NCBI RefSeq assembly: GCF_027158205.1
Contig: NZ_JAPVLU010000010.1
Location: forward strand, 62,001 to 126,000
Source: Streptomyces sp. H39-S7
Lineage (GTDB): Bacteria > Actinomycetota > Actinomycetes > Streptomycetales > Streptomycetaceae
Length of the DNA stretch: 64,000 bases
Direction: 5' to 3'
A program made the translations under genes and the position numbers. Every line of letters begins with the position of its first letter. Positions within the stretch are counted from its first letter, which is position 1. Below, one piece after another: positions 8,566 through 17,565 of the stretch. The notes under the pieces were generated by a model that was not told the origin of the DNA, made no database searches, and saw only the letters and a program-made list of their open reading frames with translations.

Positions 8566-10593
8566 TTGAGTCGTGAAACTGACAGTTCGTCCTCCGGGAA
8601 CCAGGGGGGGCGCGGCGGAGCCGCGTACCCGTCGGGAACTCCGCCGTACGGAACCCGCCCGTTTCCGTCGCTGCACCCGCAGGAGGGGTCGCAGGACGGC
8701 GACGCCGCGCCCGAGGCACCGGCACCGCCGGCTGCCGAGGAGCCCAGGACCGAGACCACGATGACCACCCGGATCCGGATCAACATCCCCGGGTCCCGGC
8801 CGATCCCGCCGCTGGTCATGCGCACCCCCGTCGAGGACCGCACGCCGGCCCCGGCACCGTCCGGCGAGGCCGACCCGGGCCGTCCGGCGTCCAGTTGGAA
8901 CGCCGTGCCGGCGCCCGGGCCGGCCGCCGAGCCGGCCGGGGAACCCGAGCCGGACGCGGCCCCCGGGGCGGAGCGGACCAGCGACTGGTTCGCCCCCCGC
9001 AAGGCCTCCGCGGCGGCGCCGCCCCCGGCGCCGGACGGCACCCAGCCGATGAACCTCTCGGAGCTGCAGTTCCCCGACGACGGCCGGGAGCCCCGCCCGG
9101 GGCCCCGCCCCGACGCCGGCGGGCAGCCGACGGCGGGCCCGTACCTGGCGCCGCCGATGGGCACCCCGCTGGGCGGCGCGGGAGCGGCGTCCGCGAACCG
9201 CGACGACACCCCGTGGCCCGGCACCAACCCGCTGACGCCGCAGGACCCCGTGTTCAGCGACCCGTCCTACTCCAATCCCGGCTACGCCGACCCGGAGTTC
9301 AACGGCCCGCCGTTCGGACCGGGCGGAGCGCCCGGCGAGGGCGGCCGCACCGCGCCCTTCCCCGCCTACCAGCCGCCCGCGGGCCAGTCCCCGCAGGGCC
9401 CGGCGGGACCCACCACCGGCCCGGTGACCGGCGCGGCACGGCTGCCGCTCGCGGGCCAGGCCGCTCCCGGCGCGGCCCCCGGTGCTCCCGCGGCCCCCGG
9501 TTCCCCCGGTGGCCGGGTGTCGGGTGACACGCTGGTCAGCGGTATCCCGACGGTGCCCGCCGGCCCCAGGACACCGAAGCCGCCGGCCGCGGGCGAGGAC
9601 TCGTACCGCTTCGAGGCGGACAGCACCCCGGCGCCCAAGGGCCGCTCCAAGGTGCTCCTGACAGGCGGCCTCCTGGTCTTCCTCGCGGGCGTCGCCTACG
9701 GCGCGGGCCTGCTGATGAACCACGCGGAAGTGCCCAAGGGCACCACCGTCCTCGGCGTCGACATCGGCGGGAAGTCCCGTGACGAGGCCGTCAAGGCGCT
9801 CGACGCGAAGCTCGGCTCCCGCGTCACCGCCCCGATCAAGGTGAAGGTCGGCGGCCGGACGCTGGAGCTCAAGCCCTCCGTGGCGGGCCTGTCGATCGAC
9901 AACCTGGCCACCGTCCGCTCCGTCGCGCACACCGACTACAACCCGGTCTCGGTGATCGGCTCGCTGCTCGGCGGGGCGCGGCCGGCGGAACCGGTGATGA
10001 TCGAGGACGACGAGAAGCTGAAGTCCGCGCTGCAGAACCTGTCCAAGCAGGCGGGCGGCGGATCCGGCTCCGAGGGCATGGTGAAGTTCGTCAACGGCAA
10101 GGCCGTCGGCGTACCGGGCACCCCCCGGCAGGCGGTCGACGTCGACAGCTCGATGAAGAAGATCATCGAGGCGTACCGGACGCGCGCCGAGACGGGCCGC
10201 GACCAGCCGGTGGAGCTGACCTCCACGACGGTGCAGCCCAAGGTCACCAAGGCGCAGCTCGACGAGGCGATCGCCGGCTTCGGCAAGACCGCGATGGCCG
10301 GGACCGTCACCGTGAAGACCGACGGCTCGCACAAGGTCCCGTTCGGCCCGAACAAGTCGCTGCCCAAGTTCCTGACGATGGTCGCGGACGCGGACGGCAA
10401 GCTCCAGCCCTCCTTCGACCTGGCCGTGCTCAAGGACCTGTACGGCAAGGCGTTCAACGGCGAGCTGATCTTGCGGGACACCGGCATGAAGACCGCCGTC
10501 ACCCCGAAGGACGTCGCCGACGCGATGCTGCCGGCGCTGAACTCGCCGGACCAGTCGAAGAAGACCGTGGTGATCCCGCACGTGGTGAAGTAG
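8566..10593 (+). CDS. Membrane-anchored protein with PG_binding_4/YoaR-type domain and long disordered N-terminus
   Basis: A 675-residue protein starting at TTG 8566 behind GGGAGAG. Residues 1 to about 355 are Pro/Gly/Ala-rich and look disordered and cytoplasmic. One membrane helix follows (about 363-383, LLTGGLLVFLAGVAYGAGLLM). The external part begins with VPKGTTVLGVDIGGKSRDEAV, the start of the putative peptidoglycan-binding domain (PF12229) of VanW/YoaR-like proteins, and seems to hold two such repeats (about 385-520 and 530-670). No VanW or L,D-transpeptidase domain follows. A role in sensing or organising peptidoglycan is likely, but not shown by any catalytic residue. Confidence 0.85.
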   Translation: MSRETDSSSSGNQGGRGGAAYPSGTPPYGTRPFPSLHPQEGSQDGDAAPEAPAPPAAEEPRTETTMTTRIRINIPGSRPIPPLVMRTPVEDRTPAPAPSGEADPGRPASSWNAVPAPGPAAEPAGEPEPDAAPGAERTSDWFAPRKASAAAPPPAPDGTQPMNLSELQFPDDGREPRPGPRPDAGGQPTAGPYLAPPMGTPLGGAGAASANRDDTPWPGTNPLTPQDPVFSDPSYSNPGYADPEFNGPPFGPGGAPGEGGRTAPFPAYQPPAGQSPQGPAGPTTGPVTGAARLPLAGQAAPGAAPGAPAAPGSPGGRVSGDTLVSGIPTVPAGPRTPKPPAAGEDSYRFEADSTPAPKGRSKVLLTGGLLVFLAGVAYGAGLLMNHAEVPKGTTVLGVDIGGKSRDEAVKALDAKLGSRVTAPIKVKVGGRTLELKPSVAGLSIDNLATVRSVAHTDYNPVSVIGSLLGGARPAEPVMIEDDEKLKSALQNLSKQAGGGSGSEGMVKFVNGKAVGVPGTPRQAVDVDSSMKKIIEAYRTRAETGRDQPVELTSTTVQPKVTKAQLDEAIAGFGKTAMAGTVTVKTDGSHKVPFGPNKSLPKFLTMVADADGKLQPSFDLAVLKDLYGKAFNGELILRDTGMKTAVTPKDVADAMLPALNSPDQSKKTVVIPHVVK

Positions 10594-10618
10594 CACCTCG
10601 AGCACCTCGAGCGGGTCG

Positions 10619-10642
10619 TCCGCATGACATCTGTCATGCGGA
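10619..10642. promoter_or_regulatory. Perfect inverted repeat upstream of the ABC exporter/two-component genes (probable operator)
   Basis: Two 11-base arms, TCCGCATGACA (10619-10629) and TGTCATGCGGA (10632-10642), are exact reverse complements separated by TC. The core ATGACA-N2-TGTCAT is the kind of dyad bound by LuxR-type response regulators of the DesR group. It lies 55-78 bases before the ATPase start codon, so it is well placed for autoregulation by the response regulator encoded at 16078. The preceding bases (10594-10611) carry a short direct repeat, AGCACCTCG twice. Confidence 0.65.
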
Positions 10643-10696
10643 AGACACGAGGTCCGGCACTGCCGGGAGGCCCCGCCGCTCCGCGAGGCTGATGCC

Positions 10697-11653
10697 ATGA
10701 CCGCACCAGCCGTACAGACCGCGCCCGGCGGGCCCGCCACCGGCGGACCCGTGGTCGGGTTCAGCGGCGTGAACAAGAGCTTCGGCCCTGTGCACGCCGT
10801 CGCCGACCTCACCCTGACCCTGCACCCCGGCGAGACCGTGGCCCTGCTCGGTCCCAACGGGGCCGGCAAGTCCTCGGCCCTGGACCTGCTCCTCGGGCTG
10901 CGCAACCCCGACTCCGGCACCGTCGAGGTCTTCGGCACCACCCCGGCGCAGGCCATCGCACGGGGCCGGGTCGGCGCGATGCTGCAGAGCGGCGGCCTCA
11001 TGGAGGACGTGACGGTCCGGGAGATCATCTCCCTCGCCTGCGCGCTGCACCCCCGCGCCTACCCGGTGGACGAGGTGCTGGCCACCGCCGACATCTCCGA
11101 CATCTCCGGGCGCAAGGTCAACAAGCTCTCCGGCGGCCAGGAGCAGCGGGTCCGCTTCGCCCTCGCCACCGCGGGCGACAACGACCTGATCGTGCTCGAC
11201 GAGCCGACCGTCGGGATGGACGTCACCGCCCGACAGGCGTTCTGGGCGACGATGCGCCGCCGGGTCGACGAGGGGCGCACGGTGCTCTTCGCCACCCACT
11301 ACCTGGAGGAGGCGGACGCGATCGCGGACCGCGTCCTGGTGCTGCACCGCGGGCGGCTCATCGCCGACGGCACCGCGGCCGAGATCAAGGCACGGGCCGG
11401 CGCCCGCCGGATCACCTTCGACCTCCAGGGGACGATCGACGAGCCGGCCCTCGGGGCGCTGCCGCACCTGGTGGGCGTCGAGGTGTCGGGGGCCACCGTC
11501 CGTATCCGTTCCGACGACGCCGACGCGACGATGCACGCGGTCTACGGCCTGGGGCTCTATCCCCGCAACCTCGAAGTCGCGGGGCTCGGCCTGGAGCAGG
11601 CGTTCCTGGCCATCACCGACGCGGCGTCCGCCGAGGGGGCGGAAGAGCGATGA
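10697..11653 (+). CDS. ABC transporter ATP-binding protein (ABC-2 type exporter)
   Basis: A 318-residue ATPase. Walker A GPNGAGKSS (about residues 54-62), signature LSGGQEQR (about 142-149) and Walker B LIVLDEPT followed by a switch histidine in ATHYLEE are all intact. The C-terminal 90 residues form the extra domain common to drug- or lipid-exporting DrrA-like ATPases. It overlaps the permease gene by 4 bases. The operon context (DesK/DesR-like kinase and regulator, MMPL pump) points to export of a lipid or toxic amphiphile, but the substrate is not known. Confidence 0.95.
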   Translation: MTAPAVQTAPGGPATGGPVVGFSGVNKSFGPVHAVADLTLTLHPGETVALLGPNGAGKSSALDLLLGLRNPDSGTVEVFGTTPAQAIARGRVGAMLQSGGLMEDVTVREIISLACALHPRAYPVDEVLATADISDISGRKVNKLSGGQEQRVRFALATAGDNDLIVLDEPTVGMDVTARQAFWATMRRRVDEGRTVLFATHYLEEADAIADRVLVLHRGRLIADGTAAEIKARAGARRITFDLQGTIDEPALGALPHLVGVEVSGATVRIRSDDADATMHAVYGLGLYPRNLEVAGLGLEQAFLAITDAASAEGAEER

Positions 11654-12390
11654 AGACCCTGATCAAGCTGGAGATCCTGCGCGTCCTCCGCAACAAGAAG
11701 TTCATGTTCTTCTCGGTGATCTATCCGCCGCTGCTCTTCCTGATCATCACGGCGGGTACCGATCCGGAGTCGAAGGTGCCCGGCACCGACCTGTCGATGG
11801 TCGCGTACTTCATGGTCGCGATGTCCGCGTTCGGCGCCATGACGGCCGTCCTGATGGGCAACGCCGAGCGGATCGCCCGGGAGCGCGAGAAGGGCTGGGT
11901 GCGCCAGTTGCGGCTGACCGCGCTGCCCGGCCGGGGGTACGTCACCGCCAAGATCGCCTCGGCGGCCACCATCAGCCTGCCGTCGATCCTGCTCGTCATG
12001 ATCGTCGGCGCTGCCGTGAAGCAGGTGCGGCTCGACGCCTGGCAGTGGATCGCGATCCTGCTGTGCAGCTGGGCCGGCAGCTTCGTCTTCGCGGCGCTCG
12101 GGGTGGCCATCGGCTATGTCGCGTCCGCGGACGTCGCCCGGCCGATCTCGATGATCGCCTACTTCGCGCTGGCGCTGCTCGGCGGCCTGTGGGTGCCCTT
12201 CTCGTCCTTCCCGCAGTGGATGCAGGACATCGCGCAGTACCTGCCGGCCCGCCCCTACGCGGCGCTCGGCCAGGCCGTCGAGCTCGGCGACGCCCCGCAC
12301 CTGAAGGACATCGCGATCCTGCTGGTCTACCTGCTGGTCTTCGCGGGCGGCGCGGCCTACCTGTACCGCAAGGACACCCAGAAGGCGTGA
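11650..12390 (+). CDS. ABC-2 type transporter permease
   Basis: A 246-residue membrane subunit with six membrane helices, partner of the ATPase immediately upstream (ATGA overlap). The pattern (N-terminal KLEILRVLRNKKFMFFSVIYPP, then paired helices and a final YLLVFAGGAAYLYRK helix) is that of ABC-2 permeases such as DrrB and those next to DesKR-type systems. It probably works as a homodimer with two ATPase subunits. The following kinase gene starts 4 bases after its stop, so all three are very likely co-transcribed. Confidence 0.94.
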   Translation: MKTLIKLEILRVLRNKKFMFFSVIYPPLLFLIITAGTDPESKVPGTDLSMVAYFMVAMSAFGAMTAVLMGNAERIAREREKGWVRQLRLTALPGRGYVTAKIASAATISLPSILLVMIVGAAVKQVRLDAWQWIAILLCSWAGSFVFAALGVAIGYVASADVARPISMIAYFALALLGGLWVPFSSFPQWMQDIAQYLPARPYAALGQAVELGDAPHLKDIAILLVYLLVFAGGAAYLYRKDTQKA

Positions 12391-12394
12391 CATC

Positions 12395-13663
12395 GTGAAG
12401 CCCGTGAACGGTCCGGACGGCGCCCGCGCCGCGTGGCGCGAGGAACTGGAGGCCGCGGACTCCACCTCCATGGGCCGCGTGCCCGACAACCGCCGGCAGG
12501 CGGTGGTCAAGCTGCTGTGGATCTCCATCTGGATGCTCTACCTGGGCGCCCCGCTGGACGATCTGGTGCACGGCGGCCACGGGGCCGTCGTGGTCGTGCC
12601 GGCCTCGCTGGGCCTCGCGGGCTTCGTCATCGCCTATCTGGCGCTGGTCTTCCTGCGCACCAACACCGAGGAGCAGGAGCGCTGGGTCCACTGGGTGCTG
12701 GGCGTCCTCGCCGTTCTGGCGCTGGTGACCTCGGCCACCCTGGGCAAGCCCTGGCTGGTGCTCTTCGTCTACGTCTCGGTGGTGTGCGGGGCGGTGCTGC
12801 CGTCGACGTGGTCCCGCTGGCTGATCCCGGCCACCACGGGCGCCCTCGCCCTCGTCGGCTCCTTCGTCGACACCGCGGGGGACCTCTTTCCCGCACTGCT
12901 GATCCCCTGCCTCCTCGGCGGGTTCGCGATGGTGGGCATCCGGCACCTCGTCCAGACGATGCGCGCGCTGCGCGAGGCGCGGGAGACCGTGGCGCAGCTC
13001 GCCGCGACCGAGGAGCGGCTGCGGCTCGCCCGCGATCTGCACGATCTGCTCGGCCACTCGCTGTCCTTGATCACGCTCAAGAGCGAGCTGGCCGGCCGGA
13101 TGCTGCCGGACCGGCCGGAGGACGCCGCGCAGCAGGTCGCCGACATCGAGAAGGTCAGCCGCCAGGCGCTCGTCGACGTCCGGGAGGCGGTGAGCGGCTA
13201 CCGCCGCCCGACGCTGGCGACCGAACTGGCCGGCGCCCGCATCGCGCTGGCCGCCGCCGGGATCGTCGCGGAGTTCCCCGTCGAGCTGCCGCCCACCGCG
13301 GCCGCGCCGGCCGACGGCCCGACCCCGCCGTCACTCGCCCCGGACACCGAGTCCGCGCTGGCCTGGGCACTTCGCGAAGCGATCACCAACGTCATCCGGC
13401 ACAGCGGCGCCACCCGCTGCGTGATCGCCCTCGCCGAGCGGTCCGACGGCGGCGCCGGCACGTTCGTCCTCACCGTCACGGACAACGGCCACGGGCCCGC
13501 CGACGGTCCCGGCGGCCCCGGCAACGGCCTCTCCGGGCTGGAGGAGCGCCTGCTGCTCGCGGGCGGCGGCCTCTCCACCGGCCCGGCGGCCCCCGGCGGC
13601 TTCACGCTCAGCGCGAGCGTGCCGCGCCGCTCGCCCGTGGTGACGCTCCCACCTCTCGCCTGA
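12395..13663 (+). CDS. Sensor histidine kinase, NarL/DesK type
   Basis: A 422-residue membrane kinase starting at GTG 12395. About five hydrophobic segments occupy residues 40-185. The HisKA_3 dimerisation box RLARDLHDLLGHSLSLITLK follows, with phospho-acceptor His216, then an HATPase_c domain with the N box (REAITNVIRHS) and G boxes (DNGHGPADGPGGPGNGLSGLEERL). The short-loop multi-helix sensor resembles Bacillus DesK, which senses membrane state. It is translated right behind the exporter permease and probably signals to the regulator at 16078, although a pump gene lies between them. Confidence 0.94.
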   Translation: MKPVNGPDGARAAWREELEAADSTSMGRVPDNRRQAVVKLLWISIWMLYLGAPLDDLVHGGHGAVVVVPASLGLAGFVIAYLALVFLRTNTEEQERWVHWVLGVLAVLALVTSATLGKPWLVLFVYVSVVCGAVLPSTWSRWLIPATTGALALVGSFVDTAGDLFPALLIPCLLGGFAMVGIRHLVQTMRALREARETVAQLAATEERLRLARDLHDLLGHSLSLITLKSELAGRMLPDRPEDAAQQVADIEKVSRQALVDVREAVSGYRRPTLATELAGARIALAAAGIVAEFPVELPPTAAAPADGPTPPSLAPDTESALAWALREAITNVIRHSGATRCVIALAERSDGGAGTFVLTVTDNGHGPADGPGGPGNGLSGLEERLLLAGGGLSTGPAAPGGFTLSASVPRRSPVVTLPPLA

Positions 13664-13819
13664 CCTGGCGCGCGGCTGCGGGGTACCCCCCGTTCGGCCG
13701 TGCGCCGGTTTCCCCCGGGGCTCCGTCGGCTACCTATCTCCCGCCGAGGACCGCGTCGGCCGGGCGCGAGGTCGCCGATCGCCGATCGCCGTTCGCATCC
13801 CAGGTTCCAGGGAGAACGC

Positions 13820-16051
13820 ATGGCTTCACCACGTGCCACGAACGCCGGCCCGGGGCCCGGCGCCGCGCGAGCGGGAGCGTTGCGCAGGCTCGGTGAGTGG
13901 TGCGCCCGGCATTTCGTCGTGGTCATCATCGTCTGGCTGGTCGCCCTGGCCGGACTGCACGTCCTGCAGAACACGGTCGGCGGCACCTACTCGGACGACT
14001 TCTCGCTGCCGGGCACCCAGTCGAACACCGGCCAGCAGGTGCTGCAGAAGAACGCCCCGGCCTCCAGCGGCACCGCCGGCCAGGTGGTCCTGCACGACTC
14101 CAAGGGCCCGCTGACCGGTGTCTCGGACCAGATCGACCAGACCGTCACCGCTCTGCAGAAGGTCCCGCACGTGACCTCCGTGGTGAGTCCGCTGTCGGCC
14201 TCGCCGTCCGCACCGCCGACCGGCGCGATCTCCCAGAGCGGGACGATCGGCTACATCACGGTCCGCTTCGACAGCAATCCCACGTCGCTGGGCGAGTCCC
14301 TCATCGACAACGTCGACGGCGCGGTCGCCCCGCTGCGGGCCGCGGGCGTGGACGTCGAGTACGGCGGCCCCCTCGGTGAGGCCGCCCGGCCCGACACCAA
14401 GGACTTCACCAGCGAGGCCATCGGGTTCGCCGTCGCGGTGGTCGTCCTGCTGGTGGGCTTCGGCAGCGCCATCGCCGCCGGCCTGCCGCTCCTCAGCGCG
14501 CTGATCGCGGTGATCGTCGGGCTGAGCTGCCTGAGCCTGCTGGCGGCCGCCTTCACCTTCGCGAGCGTCTCGCCGACCCTGGCCACGATGATCGGGCTCG
14601 GCGTGGGCATCGACTACGCGCTGTTCCTGATCACCCGCTACCGCCAGCTGGTGATGGACGGCGACGATCCCCCCACCGCGGCGGGCCGGGCCGTGGCCAC
14701 CAGCGGCCGGGCGGTCCTGGTCTCCGGCTGCACGGTGATCGTCGCGCTGGCCGGCCTGTACGTGTCGCGGGTCGGCTTCATCGGCAAGCTGGGCGTGGCG
14801 GCAGCCGTGACGGTGGTCACGGCGGTGATCGGCGCGCTCACCCTGGTCCCGGCGCTGCTCGGACTGATCGGCCGCCGGATCGACCGCTTCACCGTCCGCA
14901 AAGCCGTCGCGGAGGGCACCGAGGGTCTCGACGGCGAGGCGCAGGGCGGCTGGCACCGGTACGCCCAGCGGGTGGAACGCCGCCCCTGGTGGTTCCTGCT
15001 CGGCGGGGTGGTGGTGATCGCGATCCTGGCGATCCCGCTGCTGTCGATCCGGCTCGGCCATATCGACGACGGCGCCGATCCGACCTCCTTCACCGACCGG
15101 CGGGCGTTCGACCTGATCAGCGAGGGCTTCGGGCCCGGTGCCAACGGCCCGCTGACCGTCGTGGTCGACCAGACCGACGTTCCGGCCGCCGACCGGGCGG
15201 CGCTGGCCACCTCGGTGCAGAAGGCGCTCACCGGCGTGCCCGGCGCGGCCAGCATCAGCCCCCCGCAGCCCACCAGCAACGGGCAGGTGCTGATCTCCAC
15301 CGCGATCTCCCAGACCGCCCCGCAGGACGCGGGCACCACCGATCTCGCCAACCGGCTCACGGACGACGTGCTGCCGAAGGCGGTCTCGGGCACCGCCGCC
15401 GCCGCGTACCTGACCGGGACGACCGCCGCCCAGGTGGACTTCCTGGACCTCATCTCCGCACGGCTGCCGCTGATCATCGCGGTGGTGGTGGGGCTGGCCT
15501 TCCTCATCATCCTGACCGTGTTCCGCGGTCTGCTGGTCGCGCTCAAGGCCGCCGCGCTCAACCTGCTGTCGATCGCCGCCTCGTACGGGGTGGTGGTCGC
15601 CGTGTTCCAGTGGGGCTGGGGCGGTCCGGCGCTCGGGGTCAACGGCACGGTCCCGATCGAGAGCTACGTCCCGATGATGATGTTCGCCATCGTCTTCGGG
15701 CTCAGCATGGACTACGAGGTGTTCCTGCTCTCGCGGGTGCACGAGGCGTGGGAGCGCACCGGCGACAGCAAGGGCAGCGTCGCGCACGGTCTGGAGATCA
15801 CCGCCCGGGTGATCACCTGCGCCGCGCTGATCATGGTGAGCGTCTTCGCCGCGTTCATCCTCAGCGACAACATCGTGATCAAGATGCTGGGGCTGGGCCT
15901 GGCGGTGAGCGTGCTGATCGACGCCACCATCGTCCGGCTCCTGCTGGTGCCGGCGGTCATGACGCTGCTCGGCCGGCACGCGTGGTGGATGCCGCGCTGG
16001 CTCGACCGGGTCCTGCCGCACGTGAACGCCGAGGGCACGGCGGCGGCCTGA
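13820..16051 (+). CDS. MMPL family (RND superfamily) transporter
   Basis: A 743-residue inner-membrane pump. The ATG at 13820 has GGGAGAA 4 bases upstream. Topology is one helix, a large external domain (about 60-190), a five-helix bundle, a cytoplasmic linker, another helix, a second external domain (about 420-545) and a final bundle. The MMPL proton-relay Asp-Tyr pairs are visible in GVGIDYALFLITRYR and in GLSMDYEVFLLSRV. Relatives export lipids, siderophores or antibiotics. A 156-base gap separates it from the kinase gene; only 26 bases separate it from the regulator. Its position inside a two-component gene pair is unusual. Confidence 0.94.
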   Translation: MASPRATNAGPGPGAARAGALRRLGEWCARHFVVVIIVWLVALAGLHVLQNTVGGTYSDDFSLPGTQSNTGQQVLQKNAPASSGTAGQVVLHDSKGPLTGVSDQIDQTVTALQKVPHVTSVVSPLSASPSAPPTGAISQSGTIGYITVRFDSNPTSLGESLIDNVDGAVAPLRAAGVDVEYGGPLGEAARPDTKDFTSEAIGFAVAVVVLLVGFGSAIAAGLPLLSALIAVIVGLSCLSLLAAAFTFASVSPTLATMIGLGVGIDYALFLITRYRQLVMDGDDPPTAAGRAVATSGRAVLVSGCTVIVALAGLYVSRVGFIGKLGVAAAVTVVTAVIGALTLVPALLGLIGRRIDRFTVRKAVAEGTEGLDGEAQGGWHRYAQRVERRPWWFLLGGVVVIAILAIPLLSIRLGHIDDGADPTSFTDRRAFDLISEGFGPGANGPLTVVVDQTDVPAADRAALATSVQKALTGVPGAASISPPQPTSNGQVLISTAISQTAPQDAGTTDLANRLTDDVLPKAVSGTAAAAYLTGTTAAQVDFLDLISARLPLIIAVVVGLAFLIILTVFRGLLVALKAAALNLLSIAASYGVVVAVFQWGWGGPALGVNGTVPIESYVPMMMFAIVFGLSMDYEVFLLSRVHEAWERTGDSKGSVAHGLEITARVITCAALIMVSVFAAFILSDNIVIKMLGLGLAVSVLIDATIVRLLLVPAVMTLLGRHAWWMPRWLDRVLPHVNAEGTAAA

Positions 16052-16077
16052 CGGCGGAGCGGCCCTACTCTGACGGT

Positions 16078-16716
16078 ATGACCCAGGCCAGTGGCGAGCC
16101 CCCCGCGCGGAACGTACGAGTCCTCCTCGCCGACGACCAGTCGATGGTGCGGGAAGCGCTGGCCACGCTGCTGGGCCTGGAGGACGACATCGAGGTGGTC
16201 GCCCAGGTCGCCCGCGGCGACGAGGTGCTGGCGGCGGCCCGCGCGCACCGGCCCGACGTGGCGCTGCTCGACATCGAGATGCCCGGCCTGACCGGGATCG
16301 AGGCGGCGGCGCGCCTGCGCCAGGCGCTGCCGGACATCAGGATCGTGATCGTGACGACGTTCGGCCGCCCCGGGTACCTGCGCCGCGCGATGGAGTCCGG
16401 CGCCGAGGCGTTCCTCGTCAAGGACGCCCCGGCGTCCCAGCTGGCCGACGCGGTGCGGCGGGTGCTGCGCGGGGAGCGCGTCATCGACCCGACGCTCGCG
16501 GCGGCGGCCCTGGCCGACGGGGCGGACCCGCTGACCGCCCGGGAGCGGGACGTGCTGCGGGCGGCGGCGGACGGTTCGGTGAACGCGGAGGTCGCGCGGA
16601 GCCTGCGACTGTCCGAGGGCACGGTCCGCAACTACCTCTCGACGGCGATCCAGAAGACGGGCGCCCGCAACCGGGCGGAAGCGGTGCGCATCGCCCGCGA
16701 GAAGGGCTGGCTGTAG
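16078..16716 (+). CDS. Response regulator, NarL/LuxR (DesR-like) family
   Basis: A 212-residue DNA-binding regulator. The receiver domain (about 12-130) has the acidic pair in LLADDQS (Asp19, Asp20), phospho-acceptor Asp65 in LLDIEMPG, and the conserved Lys in FLVKDAP. A LuxR-type helix-turn-helix follows (LTARERDVL to RNYLSTAIQKTGARNRAEAV). It is the natural partner of the kinase at 12395 and the best candidate to bind the palindrome at 10619-10642. It comes 26 bases after the MMPL gene on the same strand and converges with the SirB1-like gene. Confidence 0.95.
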   Translation: MTQASGEPPARNVRVLLADDQSMVREALATLLGLEDDIEVVAQVARGDEVLAAARAHRPDVALLDIEMPGLTGIEAAARLRQALPDIRIVIVTTFGRPGYLRRAMESGAEAFLVKDAPASQLADAVRRVLRGERVIDPTLAAAALADGADPLTARERDVLRAAADGSVNAEVARSLRLSEGTVRNYLSTAIQKTGARNRAEAVRIAREKGWL

Positions 16717-16740
16717 CCACTCCCTCCTCGAAGTGGCGTC

Positions 16741-17565
16741 TCAGTTCAGCTGGGCGCGCGCCGATCTGGCCTGGCGCTGGATGCTCTCCGAGGTCTGCGG
16801 GTCGATGATGTGCAGCATGTCCGCGTAGGCCTCCATCTCGGACGCTCCCCGCAGGAAGTCGCCCCGCCGCACGAGGAGCTGGGCGCGCTCGTAGCGCAGC
16901 CGGGCCGGGTGCCGGGGGAGCAGCAGGGCGAGTTCCACGGCCCACAGCTGCACGCCGGTCTCCTCCGGCCGGGCGGCCGCCCAGGCGCGGATGTTGTTGA
17001 GCACCCGCAGCACGATGTCGAGCGGGTCGGCGGGCACCAGCATCCCCGGCGTCAGCGGGGCGCCGGTCGCACCCGCGACGAGCAGCTCGGTGTCGTCGGA
17101 GGTGAGCACCCGGCCGCCGCGGAACGGGTCGGCGAGCACGAAGTGCCCGGCGGGATCACCCAGCCCCACGACGAAGTGGCCGGGCAGCGCCACCCCGTAC
17201 ACCGGCGCGCCGGCCCGCCGGCCGACCTCGATCCAGACCACCGACAGCAGGATCGGCAGACCGCGCCGCCGCCGCAGCACCTCGTGCAGCAGCGAGGACT
17301 CCAGCCGCCCGTAGTCGGCGGGCAGGCCGGCGAAGCCGCAGGTGCCGCCGAGGAGCGCGGACAGCGCGCGGGCCCAGTCATCGGGCGTCCCGAGGCCGTA
17401 GGGCAGCATCCCGGCCAGCCGGTCGAGTTCGATCTGCGCCGCGTCCAGTCCGTTCTGGCCGAACTCCGGGTCGGCCTCCGCGCCGATCAGCAGGCACAGC
17501 TCCGCGAGGTCGGGCCGCTCCTCGCGGGCCGCCTCCGCGAAGCGCTCACGCCACTGGCCCGTCAC
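16741..17565 (-). CDS. SirB1 family protein (transglutaminase-like plus TPR)
   Basis: A 274-residue protein starting at GTG 17565, whose start overlaps the stop of the upstream GNAT gene (GTGA). The central region (LLSVVWIEVGRRAG...GVALPGHFVVGLGD, FRGGRVL) matches the transglutaminase-like core of SirB1/YchA proteins. The last 70 residues (LRYERAQLLVRRGDFLRGASEMEAYADML) look like a TPR pair. A longer upstream reading frame exists but loses coding bias. The biochemical role is unclear: the core lacks an obvious Cys-His-Asp triad, as is common in the family. Confidence 0.88.
   Translation of the reverse strand: MTGQWRERFAEAAREERPDLAELCLLIGAEADPEFGQNGLDAAQIELDRLAGMLPYGLGTPDDWARALSALLGGTCGFAGLPADYGRLESSLLHEVLRRRRGLPILLSVVWIEVGRRAGAPVYGVALPGHFVVGLGDPAGHFVLADPFRGGRVLTSDDTELLVAGATGAPLTPGMLVPADPLDIVLRVLNNIRAWAAARPEETGVQLWAVELALLLPRHPARLRYERAQLLVRRGDFLRGASEMEAYADMLHIIDPQTSESIQRQARSARAQLN

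Noticed and set aside
8467-11028. Very long open frame on the minus strand opposite the peptidoglycan-binding and ABC genes (about 850 codons)
   Set aside because: It is the antisense shadow of strongly G/C-biased genes. The product is Arg/Gly/Ala/His-rich without domains, and the plus-strand genes have ribosome sites and known families.
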